Assembly (NCBI GenBank): GCA_965243545.1
Contig: OZ251573.1
Coordinates: 4,464,001-4,528,000, forward strand
Reading direction: 5' to 3'
From: CATQHW01 sp965243545
GTDB lineage: Bacteria > Spirochaetota > Spirochaetia > SZUA-6 > Bin103
Length of the DNA: 64,000 nucleotides
Shown piece after piece: positions 56,753-64,000 of this stretch. The notes under the pieces are model-generated. The model was not told the DNA's origin. It made no database searches and saw only the letters and a list, made by a program, of their open reading frames with translations. The stretch's first letter is position 1, and the number at the start of each line of letters is the position of its first letter. A program made the translations under genes and the position numbers.

Positions 56753-58504
56753 TCACTCCTTGAACACCACCGCGTAGCGGAGGCCGGCGGGTGCGGTTAC
56801 CGTCAGGATATGCGTGCCCGACAGGCGGCCGAGCGCGGCGTACTTGTTGGAGTGCGGCGGCTGCGTACGCGCGTTGAACTCGCTCAAATCGTGCACGTGC
56901 GGCCCCAGTTCCTGGCTGTTGCGGCGCTGGTAGTGGTACAGGTTGATCGATCCCAACCGGTACTCCGCGCCGCCGGCGCGCGACGTGCTCCATGTCCCCG
57001 AGTTGTAGCGGTACGGCGCCGGGGCCTCGGTGTTGTCCGACAGCAGGCCGGCCACCGCCCAGTCGGCAAGAATCCGCGAGAACGAGACCTGATGCCCCAA
57101 CCCACGCAGCGCCTCTTCGATTGCATCGACGCCCGCATGCTCGCTCTGCACGATGCGGCTGAACAGCTCGGCGCCGTACGTCCGCGCCAAGTAGGCGCCC
57201 AGCGCGTAGTTGATCGAGTAGCGGATCAGCGAGCGCCGAAATTCGGTTACCTGGATGTCATTGTAGAGGTTGTACAACGGCAGGCGGCCGGACAGGATAC
57301 GTGGCTGCCCCGCGGTGGGGTCGTCGTAGGCCACCCCGCGCGGTCCGTCCACCCGGATTTTGCTGGCGGTCAGGTCTTCCGCTACCATGGCGGCCATCTC
57401 GTTGAGCCACCTCTCGCTGTCGGCGCCGCGCAGCACCGGCTTCTGGTAGAAGTGGATCATGTGCTGGAATTCGTGCACCAAGGTGCCGATGGTGAAATCC
57501 ATGTCCAGCGTCATCGCCGGGGAATCCAGGAAGACAGCCAGCCATTCATTCGAGTTCCGGTACAAGGGGGGATTGCCCGCCCGGAGGTAGTTGTGCGCGC
57601 TATTGAAGTAGCCTAAGGCGCGGCGAGAATCGCCCGGCCTCGGGGGACCGTCCCCGTCGACGTCGTACAGCACGATGTTGATCGTGTCGGCGGCGGACGG
57701 CGGAATAAGGTTGGCGTGCTCGTGCGGACCCCACGGGGCTCCATAGATGGCCGTTGTCCAGTCGTAAATGTCGTTGGCCGGGCCGGGGCGGAGAAACCAG
57801 TCAGCGATCTCGTCAACCTGAGACTGGTTGACGCATTGGCTGGCCCCGCACCCCCATACCCGGTTGTCCACCCACACCTTCGCGGTCATCACGCCGTCGG
57901 TGGCCACCGCGCGCGCAACGATTTTGATGATCTGAAAATCGCCGTGGCCGTCGAGCACCTCGGTGAACGTCTCACTACCGCGGACCGTGCGTTGCGGCGG
58001 CGTCCCTTGCGCGCTCTGCAATCGGGAAGCGGACCCGCGCACCAGCAGCGGTGGGTTGTTGTTGTGCTCGGTCACCCACGGCAGGTCCGGCGCCGGCTCG
58101 CTCGGCGGCCGCGGCCGCGGCCGCGCCCGGAACGAGGACGTGCGCCGGTCCGCCGTCGCGGGACCGGCGGTAACGTCCGCGAGTTCCACCACTTTGCCGC
58201 GCGGCGCCGACACGTCCACGTCGCCGCCGCGGGTGGCGATCAGGTATACGTCCGCCGGAGAGTCGGCCAGGTGCAGGGTGTACGCCACTCCGTCGATCGC
58301 CTCCCCGGCCGGATTGAGGAAGAACACCTGATCCCCGCTGCCGCGCCGTAGAGGTTCCGCACCGCCGGCGAGACCGACGTGCCCCCGTGGCGCGCGGTCT
58401 GCGCCGTCCGGCGTTTGGGCGTCCGGCATGGCCGGCGCGGCCGCCTGCTCGCAGGCGCCCAGTACGACGGCCGCCGCGGCCAGCGCAACTGCTAACCGAG
58501 GCAT
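56753..58504 (-). CDS. M30-like zinc metallopeptidase lipoprotein
   Basis: 583 residues from the ATG at 58502-58504 (MPRLAVALAAAAVVLGACEQ), with lipobox L-G-A-C. The zinc site is TIGTLVHEFQHMIHFYQKP (HExxH, about residue 350), with a following Glu in SERWLNEMAAMVAE, as in hyicolysin-type M30 peptidases. Upstream, residues 170-300 hold YDWTTAIYGAPWGPHEHANL and NIVLYDVDGDG; the C-terminal beta domain is probably cell-surface binding. A start 27 bases upstream is possible. It likely degrades extracellular protein at the surface. Confidence 0.83.
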   Translation of the reverse strand: MPRLAVALAAAAVVLGACEQAAAPAMPDAQTPDGADRAPRGHVGLAGGAEPLRRGSGDQVFFLNPAGEAIDGVAYTLHLADSPADVYLIATRGGDVDVSAPRGKVVELADVTAGPATADRRTSSFRARPRPRPPSEPAPDLPWVTEHNNNPPLLVRGSASRLQSAQGTPPQRTVRGSETFTEVLDGHGDFQIIKIVARAVATDGVMTAKVWVDNRVWGCGASQCVNQSQVDEIADWFLRPGPANDIYDWTTAIYGAPWGPHEHANLIPPSAADTINIVLYDVDGDGPPRPGDSRRALGYFNSAHNYLRAGNPPLYRNSNEWLAVFLDSPAMTLDMDFTIGTLVHEFQHMIHFYQKPVLRGADSERWLNEMAAMVAEDLTASKIRVDGPRGVAYDDPTAGQPRILSGRLPLYNLYNDIQVTEFRRSLIRYSINYALGAYLARTYGAELFSRIVQSEHAGVDAIEEALRGLGHQVSFSRILADWAVAGLLSDNTEAPAPYRYNSGTWSTSRAGGAEYRLGSINLYHYQRRNSQELGPHVHDLSEFNARTQPPHSNKYAALGRLSGTHILTVTAPAGLRYAVVFKE

Positions 58505-58651
58505 GAGCTCTGCGGTGCGACTGTCCGCCATGACCGCAGGGCGGACTGCCGAACGGAGTCCGCGCTGGCCGACAAGCTGGAGGCGATCTGCGAGCTGGCC
58601 TTGACGAACTGACGGCGTGGAGCCGCCGCTCGGATAATCCTGACGACCACA

Positions 58652-59911
58652 TCAGCAGCCGGTCAACCTGAAAGACTTATAGAACGCCGAGTGCGCGCTC
58701 AGCCACGCCATGATCCACCGGTCGCAACGAGGCTTGCTGCCATCATCTATGCCATATTCCGCATCTATTACCAGCGAACCAGCCTTGATAATGCTGCACT
58801 CCGACCTTCCGGTGAAGGAGTTGAAACTCAGCGAGCTGAGCTCCGTGCCGTTGTCCAGGGTCGCGGTGACGTCGCGGTCGTTGATCACCAAGCGCTGGAT
58901 TTTGCGGTGGGGACTCGAGGTCGAAGGATCATTTTCCCAGGTCCCCGCAAGACGGTTCAAGTTCTCCGCCGGCGTTAGGCACGTGAGGTTGTACGGCACC
59001 TCCAGGGTGGCTGTGCCTTCGGAGTTGGACGCTTCCGCCGTCATCGTGCCGTTCAACACATATTTGCGGCTAAACCTTCCCCTGACGATCTTCATATTGT
59101 TCCGGTCAGGCGGGACGCGTCGTAAAACGAGATCTGGGGTGTGGTATGCAGCGCCTACGTCCGTGATGGTGACCTTGGGGATGGGGTTGCCGGTCGGCAG
59201 CGGTAGCGTCCATTCCCCAGCACCAAGTTGGTCAGCCTCGATGGTGAGGCGGGTCGCGGCGGCAGGCCACGCCGGCGCTTCCCGCGGACTACCCGCGACT
59301 TCGAAACCGGGGCCTTGCCCGCCGGTGGTGAACGACCACACGTCGCCTACGTTGTTGCCGTATTCGTTATACGCGACGACCCTCCAGTAGTAAGTCGTCT
59401 GGTAGAATAGGCCACCCGCGGAAGTCTCCGCTTCCGTGGTGAACCACCGGTTACGAGCGTATCTGGTGGACGGACTCTCGCCGAGCCATTGGAAGCCGTA
59501 TCTGGTTGCCCCGGGCGCGGGGGCCCATCCGAGATAGACATCGCTATATTCTCGCGACAAAAAGACGACGCCGGTCGCTCCGTTGGGGGGCGACGGGGCG
59601 CTGGGAGCTCCGGGAGGTCCGGTTACGGCCGGCTCGGCGGGCGTGGGCGTGGCCGGCGGCCTAGCGCCGCCCGGACGTCCGCCGCCACTGCCGGGCGGCG
59701 CGACCGGCTCTGCGGGCGTGGGTGCGGCCGGTTCTGCGGGCGGGGGCGCGGGCGGGGGCGCGGGCGGTTCTCCGGGTGAGGGCGCGGGCGGAGGCTCAGA
59801 TGTGCCGACCGAACCTCGGCCGTCACCGTCGGGCGGCACAGGCGCGACCGGTGCGCAGGCTGTCATGGTCATCGTGAACGCGACGACCGCCAGGAACAGC
59901 GCGCCGGTCAT
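58652..59911 (-). CDS. Lipoprotein with Pro-rich stalk and fibronectin-III-like domain
   Basis: 419 residues from the ATG at 59909-59911: hydrophobic signal (ALFLAVVAFTMTMTACAP) with lipobox-like M-T-A-C. A long Pro/Ala/Glu stalk of P-A-E-P units follows (about residues 25-115). Then comes a fibronectin-III-like domain (YLGWAPAPGATRYGFQWLGE, YQTTYYWRVVAYNEYG, GDVWSFTTGG) that matches the same domain of the adhesin at 60026, and a C-terminal domain of unknown kind with three or more cysteines ending FRLTGC. Probably surface-displayed. Its start overlaps the stop of a small discoidin fragment. Confidence 0.72.
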   Translation of the reverse strand: MTGALFLAVVAFTMTMTACAPVAPVPPDGDGRGSVGTSEPPPAPSPGEPPAPPPAPPPAEPAAPTPAEPVAPPGSGGGRPGGARPPATPTPAEPAVTGPPGAPSAPSPPNGATGVVFLSREYSDVYLGWAPAPGATRYGFQWLGESPSTRYARNRWFTTEAETSAGGLFYQTTYYWRVVAYNEYGNNVGDVWSFTTGGQGPGFEVAGSPREAPAWPAAATRLTIEADQLGAGEWTLPLPTGNPIPKVTITDVGAAYHTPDLVLRRVPPDRNNMKIVRGRFSRKYVLNGTMTAEASNSEGTATLEVPYNLTCLTPAENLNRLAGTWENDPSTSSPHRKIQRLVINDRDVTATLDNGTELSSLSFNSFTGRSECSIIKAGSLVIDAEYGIDDGSKPRCDRWIMAWLSAHSAFYKSFRLTGC

Positions 59912-60003
59912 TGCGGTACCTCGCTCGCAGAGACTTCGGAAATGCAAGCCTGATATACGTTGCTGCTCGGAGCATCGGTCTGCGTGAAGTTGATCTGGAT
60001 CAT
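59908..60003 (-). pseudogene. Discoidin-domain tail fragment upstream of the stalk lipoprotein
   Basis: A 31-codon frame (QINFTQTDAPSSNVYQACIS, then EVSASEVPQ) matches the end of the F5/8C domains of the adhesin upstream (NITQTDAPGSHAWQACISDV). Its TGA overlaps the next ATG (ATGA). It looks like a recombination remnant that could now couple translation. Confidence 0.7.
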
Positions 60004-60025
60004 TCTGATTCATCGTAGGTGCCAC

Positions 60026-62538
60026 TTACCCTGGCCGGGCTAAGCCGGGTCGTTCTTCGTCTATGGGCGGGGGATCACCCTGGCGCCACGTGACCTCGTA
60101 GATGCAAGCTATACCTTCGACCCGCGTGAAGTTGAACCGGACGTACCTGATCGTTCCTACTCTGTGGTCGTAGACGTAGGGGAATCGCTCGCGTCGGTCG
60201 AACCCGAATGTCGAAACCCTGGTCCACGACGAGCCGTCGGTGGAAACCTCAACGTTTACGCTCAGGGACAACGGACTCCTCCCCTGATTCCAATTACTCA
60301 AGAAAGCCGTCAGCCGAGTTTCCCTTACGACTCTCCCGATGTCCAACCTGAGCCATGCTCCATTGTCCCCGACGCACCAACTCGTATCGTCGTCGCCGTC
60401 AATGGCTTCATCAGGCGGAAAGTTCACGAAGTAATTGCTGCTGGCGGTGGCACTAACGAAGCCGGTACCGTCGTCATCGTTGATCGTACCGGTCGCGGTG
60501 CCGCGCAAGATGGTCGCGCCGCTGGCGTTGTGGAGCCGTACGGTAAACGTCTCGTGGGGCTCGTCGCGATTGTCGTCGGTCGTCCGCACGCTGATCGTCT
60601 TGCGCGTATCGCCCGCCCGGAAGCGCAACGTACCGCTTCCGGCCGCATAATCAGAAGATGAGCGTGCGGTAGCCAGTTCTCGGTCATATGCCGCTCGTGG
60701 CGGCGGACCATCCGACGTCCGGTAACTGACCGTGACCGTACGGCTGGCGGCGCGACTGAGGGTCACGGCGAACGACAAGGTCTGCCCCTCCCTGGCGCTG
60801 GCATCCTGGATCAACAGCACCGGCTGTGCACCATCGTCGTCAGAGTCAGACGTACTGACCTCGGAAATGCAAGCCTTATGCTCGTATCTGTCCGGAGCCT
60901 CGGTTTCCGTGATGTTGATCCGGGCGTACCTGATCCTTCTGCCTATTGTGAATGTCCTCCGTTCGCTCGCGGTCACATGGAACGACGAAACACTGGTCCA
61001 CGACGAGCCGTCGGCGGAAACCTCAACGTTTCCGCGTACGGCGTAAGATGTCACGATGACCACGTGGACGTTCAGCCGGGATACGCTACGGATCTCTCCG
61101 AGGTCCAATCTGAACCATGCTGGCACGCTTGTGGCGCACCACTGCGTAGCGTCGTCGCCGTCAAGGGCATTGCCGGCGTTCCTGCCACTGCTGGCGGTGG
61201 CGCTAGGCAGCGGCGCCTTGCCGGTCGTTCCAACAGACGTACTGACGTCGGAAATGCAAGCCTGCCAGGCGTGGCTGCCCGGAGCATCGGTCTGCGTGAT
61301 GTTGATCCGGACGTACCTGATCGTTCTGCCTATTGTGAATGTCCTCCGCTCGCGCGCTGTCATATGGAACGACGAAACACTGGTCCACGACGAGCCGTCG
61401 GCGGAAACCTCAACGTTTCCGTGTACGGTATAAGATCCCACGTTGACGTTCAGCCAGGATACGCTACGGACCTCCCCGAGGTCCAATCTGAACCATGCTG
61501 GCACGCTTGTGGCGCACCACTGCGTAGCGTCGTCGCCGTCAAGGGCTTGATCGGGAGAAGTGTTATAGCCGGCGTAATACCCGGAACTGCTGGCGGTGGC
61601 GCTAGGCAGCGGCTCGCCGGTGGTGAACGACCACACGTCGCCGCGGGTGGCGCCGGCTTCGTTCTTGGCGTCCACCCGCCAGTAGTAGGTCGTGTCGGCC
61701 GCCAGATCCGCCGAGGGGGAGATCCGCAAGAAGGTGGACGAGGTGTTGATCGGCGTACCCAGGGCGGTGTCCGCGGCGAGCTCCCTGGTGGCGCCCCAGT
61801 ACACGTCGTAGCTGAGCGCGAGGGGCGCGGCGGCCCAACTCAAAAGCGGTCCGCCAACCGTCACGCCGGTCGCCTCGTCGCGCGGCTGCGGGTTGCTTGG
61901 CCGCCCCGGAGGCGCGCCGCTTGCGGGTGGCGGGCTCACTGTCGGCGGTGCGGGCCGGCCGGCGGGGATCTCCGGCGGCACGTCCTCCGGCAGGTCTTCG
62001 ACGTCGTAGTCGTCCGGCAGGGCGGTCACGTGCGCTATGCACTGGTCGTTGGTGTCGACCACGCAGAGCGTTCCGTCGCCGCGGCGGCTGATGACGTACA
62101 GACGATTGCCGTCGGGGTAGCGGATCACGATCAGGTAGTACTGCGACTGCCGCACCTGCTCCGCACGGCCGTCCGGAACCGACGGACCGGCGTGCAGCGA
62201 CTCGTTGGTCGGGTCGGTGCAGGTGGCCGGCGCAGTGGCGCCGCCCATGTGCAGGGTGTCGTCGACGATCGCGCCGTGCACTCCCGCCTCGCGGTCGAGC
62301 AGGCGGATCGCCGAGTCGTCGCAGGTGGCCTGCCGCTTAGGCTTAGTCGGCTCGGCCGGCTCCGGGTTGGCCGCCGGCGGGGCCGGGGTAGGCGCGGGCT
62401 CCGGGGTGACCGCCTCTCCGCAGCCGGCCAGGATCGCGGTCAGCGCGAGCAACGGCGCCCACAGCCGTGCCCACAAGCGTATGTCTGGTCTGGTTTTATT
62501 TAGTGGGGGGGGGGGGGGGGTACGGGGGTATGCTTCAC
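60026..62538 (-). CDS. Phase-variable lipoprotein adhesin: FN3-like, three F5/8C and one Calx-beta domain (frame OFF here)
   Basis: The true start is GTG 62536-62538, with GAGGAG (62545-62550) 6 bases before it. Six codons lead into 16 C residues (62505-62520). With 16 the frame hits TAA at once; with 14 or 17 it runs through N-K-T-R-P-D-I-R into LWARLWAPLLALTAILAGCG, a lipoprotein signal, and 800 more residues. Mature domains: acidic/Pro stalk, FN3-like (TTYYWRVDAKNEAGATRGDV), two near-identical F5/8C domains (ATQWCATSVPAWFRLDLGE), Calx-beta (ASRTVTVSYRTSDG, DNRDEPHETFTVRL), and a third F5/8C. Such domains bind sugars or membranes. A downstream TTG (62476) is the alternative start. Confidence 0.8.
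60852..61620. repeat. Two tandem 387-bp repeats encoding F5/8C domains
   Basis: Starting at GTACTGAC (60852 and 61239, plus strand) the two units are highly similar over most of their length, including the segment for the CATSVPAWFRLDLGE strand. Recombination between them would remove or add one domain in frame (387 is a multiple of 3). Confidence 0.85.
62505..62520. repeat. Homopolymer tract of 16 G (16 C on the coding strand)
   Basis: It lies between codon 6 and the signal peptide of the adhesin gene. Length modulo 3 sets the reading frame: 14 or 17 gives the full lipoprotein, 16 gives a stop after 12 codons. It is the only homopolymer of this length in the window. Confidence 0.9.
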
Positions 62539-62709
62539 GTCAGACTCCTCTCCGGGGGGCGGCTGCGTGACCCGCCCTCTCACCTTTATGCACCGGCACA
62601 CTCAGACCTGTCAAGCGTGGCAGCGGCGGTGCGCAGGGCTGGCATCGGTTCGGGCGCCTGCGCGGCAAGCGGCTGGTGGACGATGCAACGGGACCGCCAT
62701 CATCGACCG

Positions 62710-63705
62710 CTATTGCCGGTACTGGGCGTCGAGCAGGTCGGCGACCGGTAGCGGGTCGCAGATCGACGGGGCGCAGCGGTCGCCGTTGCGGGTGAGGTTG
62801 AGGCCGTGGTCGCCCACCGCCTCCGCCACGGACGCGAATCCGGCGCCGCGGCGCGCGGCGGTCAGCACCGCGGTGAGCATCGGTTCGACTTCCGTGAGCG
62901 CCTGCTCGAACAGATCAAAGACGCTGGCGGTCGACGCGTCGGCGCCGTCGCACGGGTGCCTCCATCTGCGGCGCGCCTCGTTGGCCCAGTCGACGGAGCG
63001 GTCGATCGTGACCGGATGAAAGAGCGCCAGCCGCCGCCGGCCGGCCCCTTCGCGGCGCTCCAGATCCTGCGCCCGCCGCCGGAACTCCGGGCGGCGCGGG
63101 TCGGTCGCCGCAAAAAAGCGGAGCGCGTCACGGTAGGCGTTGGCGACGCGCGCCGGGTCGGTTGCCGGGTCGTGGGAGCGGGGGTAGACGTCGGCGATCG
63201 CCGCGGCCAGTCCTTCGCGCAGGCCGTCCGGCAGCTCCGGTCCCAGCCGCACGCCGCCAGGGACGTCGATCCGCGTCACGCCGCCGCGCAGGCGTTCGGC
63301 CAACAGCACGTCCAGCACGCGCTCCAGAAAGGCGTGGCAGCGCCGCAGGCGCCGCGTGGCCGGCTGCGACGGAATCACCCAGCCGGCGTGGTAGACGACG
63401 TACGGGTGCCAGCAGCGGTCCAGGGCCGCGTGCGTGGCCATGCCGGCGGCGAACGCGGCGCTCTCCGTCGACCGCGGCGCGTGCCGCAGAAAGGCGGCGA
63501 CCAGGCTGCCGAAGCGGGCGCGGTGCATCAGCGGCCCGAACCGGAACCCGTGCGGCCGCGTCCGCAGGGCGTGATAGAACAGGTCCGGCCCCTGCGCGCC
63601 GAGCCGCAGGGCGTTGCCGGCGGCGGTGAGCAGCTGCTCGCCGCCGGGAACGATGCGCCGAACCGCCTGCTCGGCGAACAGCAGGTGAGAGACGTGAGCG
63701 GGCAT
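62710..63705 (-). CDS. Zinc-dependent phospholipase C family protein
   Basis: 331 residues from the ATG at 63703-63705. The N-terminus MPAHVSHLLFAEQA with GAQGPDLFYHAL (near residue 37) is the family opening (His ligands and G-x-x-x-P-D). Further His/Asp ligands lie in GMATHAALDRCWHPYVVYHA (near 90). The rest is helical and Arg-rich. Members hydrolyse phospholipids or are of unknown use in Gram-positives and spirochaetes; there is no signal peptide here. The gap 62551-62709 shows nothing recognisable. Confidence 0.8.
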   Translation of the reverse strand: MPAHVSHLLFAEQAVRRIVPGGEQLLTAAGNALRLGAQGPDLFYHALRTRPHGFRFGPLMHRARFGSLVAAFLRHAPRSTESAAFAAGMATHAALDRCWHPYVVYHAGWVIPSQPATRRLRRCHAFLERVLDVLLAERLRGGVTRIDVPGGVRLGPELPDGLREGLAAAIADVYPRSHDPATDPARVANAYRDALRFFAATDPRRPEFRRRAQDLERREGAGRRRLALFHPVTIDRSVDWANEARRRWRHPCDGADASTASVFDLFEQALTEVEPMLTAVLTAARRGAGFASVAEAVGDHGLNLTRNGDRCAPSICDPLPVADLLDAQYRQ

Positions 63706-63715
63706 GGCGGCGGTA

Positions 63716-63744
63716 TTGTCTGCGATCCGCAGACGTGGTAGAAC
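63716..63744 (+). promoter_or_regulatory. Candidate promoter of tRNA-Phe
   Basis: TTGTCT (63716-63721), 17 bases, TAGAAC (63739-63744), about 14 bases before the tRNA. Confidence 0.45.
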
Positions 63745-63757
63745 CTCTCTCCGAAAC

Positions 63758-63830
63758 GCCGCTGTAGCTCAGTTGGTAGAGCAAGGGACTGAAAATCCCT
63801 GTGTCAACAGTTCGATTCTGTTCGGCGGCA
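63758..63830 (+). tRNA. tRNA-Phe (anticodon GAA)
   Basis: 73 bases fold into a full cloverleaf. The acceptor GCCGCTG pairs with CGGCGGC plus discriminator A, the D arm is GTAGCTCAGTTGGTAGAGC, the anticodon stem GGGA/TCCC holds loop CTGAAAA (GAA, Phe), and the T arm is AACAG-TTCGATT-CTGTT. The 3' CCA is not encoded (GCA is followed by TCG), so it must be added enzymatically. Confidence 0.97.
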
Positions 63831-63869
63831 TCGGGTCCGGCGTCATCCGGCCGCGCGCGTCCGGCCCGC

Positions 63870-64000
63870 TCAGCCGCGGCGCCACGCATAGGGGCCGGTC
63901 AGGTAGCCGGCCGGGTCGTCCGGCGGAGCGGCGTAGACGTACGCCAGCACCTCATCGGCGCCGGCCGCGGCGTCGGCGGGCAGCGCCGACTCCAGGTCGA
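63870..64000 (-). CDS. C-terminal end of an unidentified gene (possibly gamma-glutamylcyclotransferase-like)
   Basis: The frame is open from the window edge to TGA at 63870-63872. The last 42 residues read DLESALPADAAAGADEVLAY, VYAAPPDDPAGYLTGPYAWR and R-G. The A-Y-V-Y strand and C-terminal P-Y-x-W-R-R resemble small gamma-glutamylcyclotransferase-type proteins, but this is too short to be sure. The start lies outside the window. Confidence 0.4.
   Translation of the reverse strand, partial: DLESALPADAAAGADEVLAYVYAAPPDDPAGYLTGPYAWRRG

Overview
The window is a GC-rich bacterial chromosome segment. It most resembles an uncultured, probably host- or sediment-associated spirochaete. That placement is an inference. 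It rests on an alanyl-tRNA synthetase of about 597 residues that ends right after the editing domain (the short form typical of spirochaetes), a free-standing FliG-N domain, LolCDE-like transport genes pointing to a diderm envelope, and many lipoproteins. Recognisable promoters look sigma-70-like (TTGAC-N17-TAC..T), and several sit so close to the start codon that the mRNAs would be leaderless or nearly so.

Region 1 (1-13.5 kb) holds housekeeping and accessory genes: a partial aldolase, aroC, a two-gene TrlF-like PHP-ATPase plus AlbA_2/Schlafen-like cassette bounded by perfect 85-bp direct repeats made of the aroC promoter and start, a Fic protein, a YcaQ-type winged-helix protein, a secreted vanadium haloperoxidase-like enzyme, a metallophosphatase, a MetE-like protein and a beta-propeller protein. 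Region 2 (13.6-26.5 kb) holds two tandem nitrile-hydratase-leader (NHLP) RiPP precursor genes, then a minus-strand defence island (hsdM, hsdS, a decayed AlbA_2 ATPase gene, a Phd/PIN toxin-antitoxin pair, hsdR, a HipA-like kinase and a HIRAN protein), and divergently from it an AAA ATPase with a small nuclease-like partner.

Region 3 (26.6-45.3 kb) is core genome. It has an ABC ATPase, two FtsX-type permeases, a LolA-like protein and an outer-membrane barrel in one operon, then addA/addB, a membrane M28-like peptidase, hisB, alaS, a TM2 protein, asnS and the FliG-N protein. Region 4 (45.5-52.8 kb) is mobile: two near-identical Rpn/YhgA-type genes, higBA with a duplicated fragment, and a 3.18-kb transposon with 15-bp inverted repeats and a 4-bp target duplication that splits a lipoprotein gene.

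Region 5 (52.8-62.5 kb) is a minus-strand cell-surface and signalling block. It has a vWA/PP2C/kinase triad of TerY-P type whose kinase carries a zinc ribbon, a membrane helix and an Ig-like ectodomain, followed by lipoproteins including an M30-like metallopeptidase and a discoidin/Calx-beta adhesin. The adhesin's reading frame passes through a 16-C tract and is OFF in this sequence, so phase variation is likely. The window ends with a zinc phospholipase C-like gene, tRNA-Phe and a partial gene.

Limits: all family calls come from motifs read by eye. No homology search was possible.
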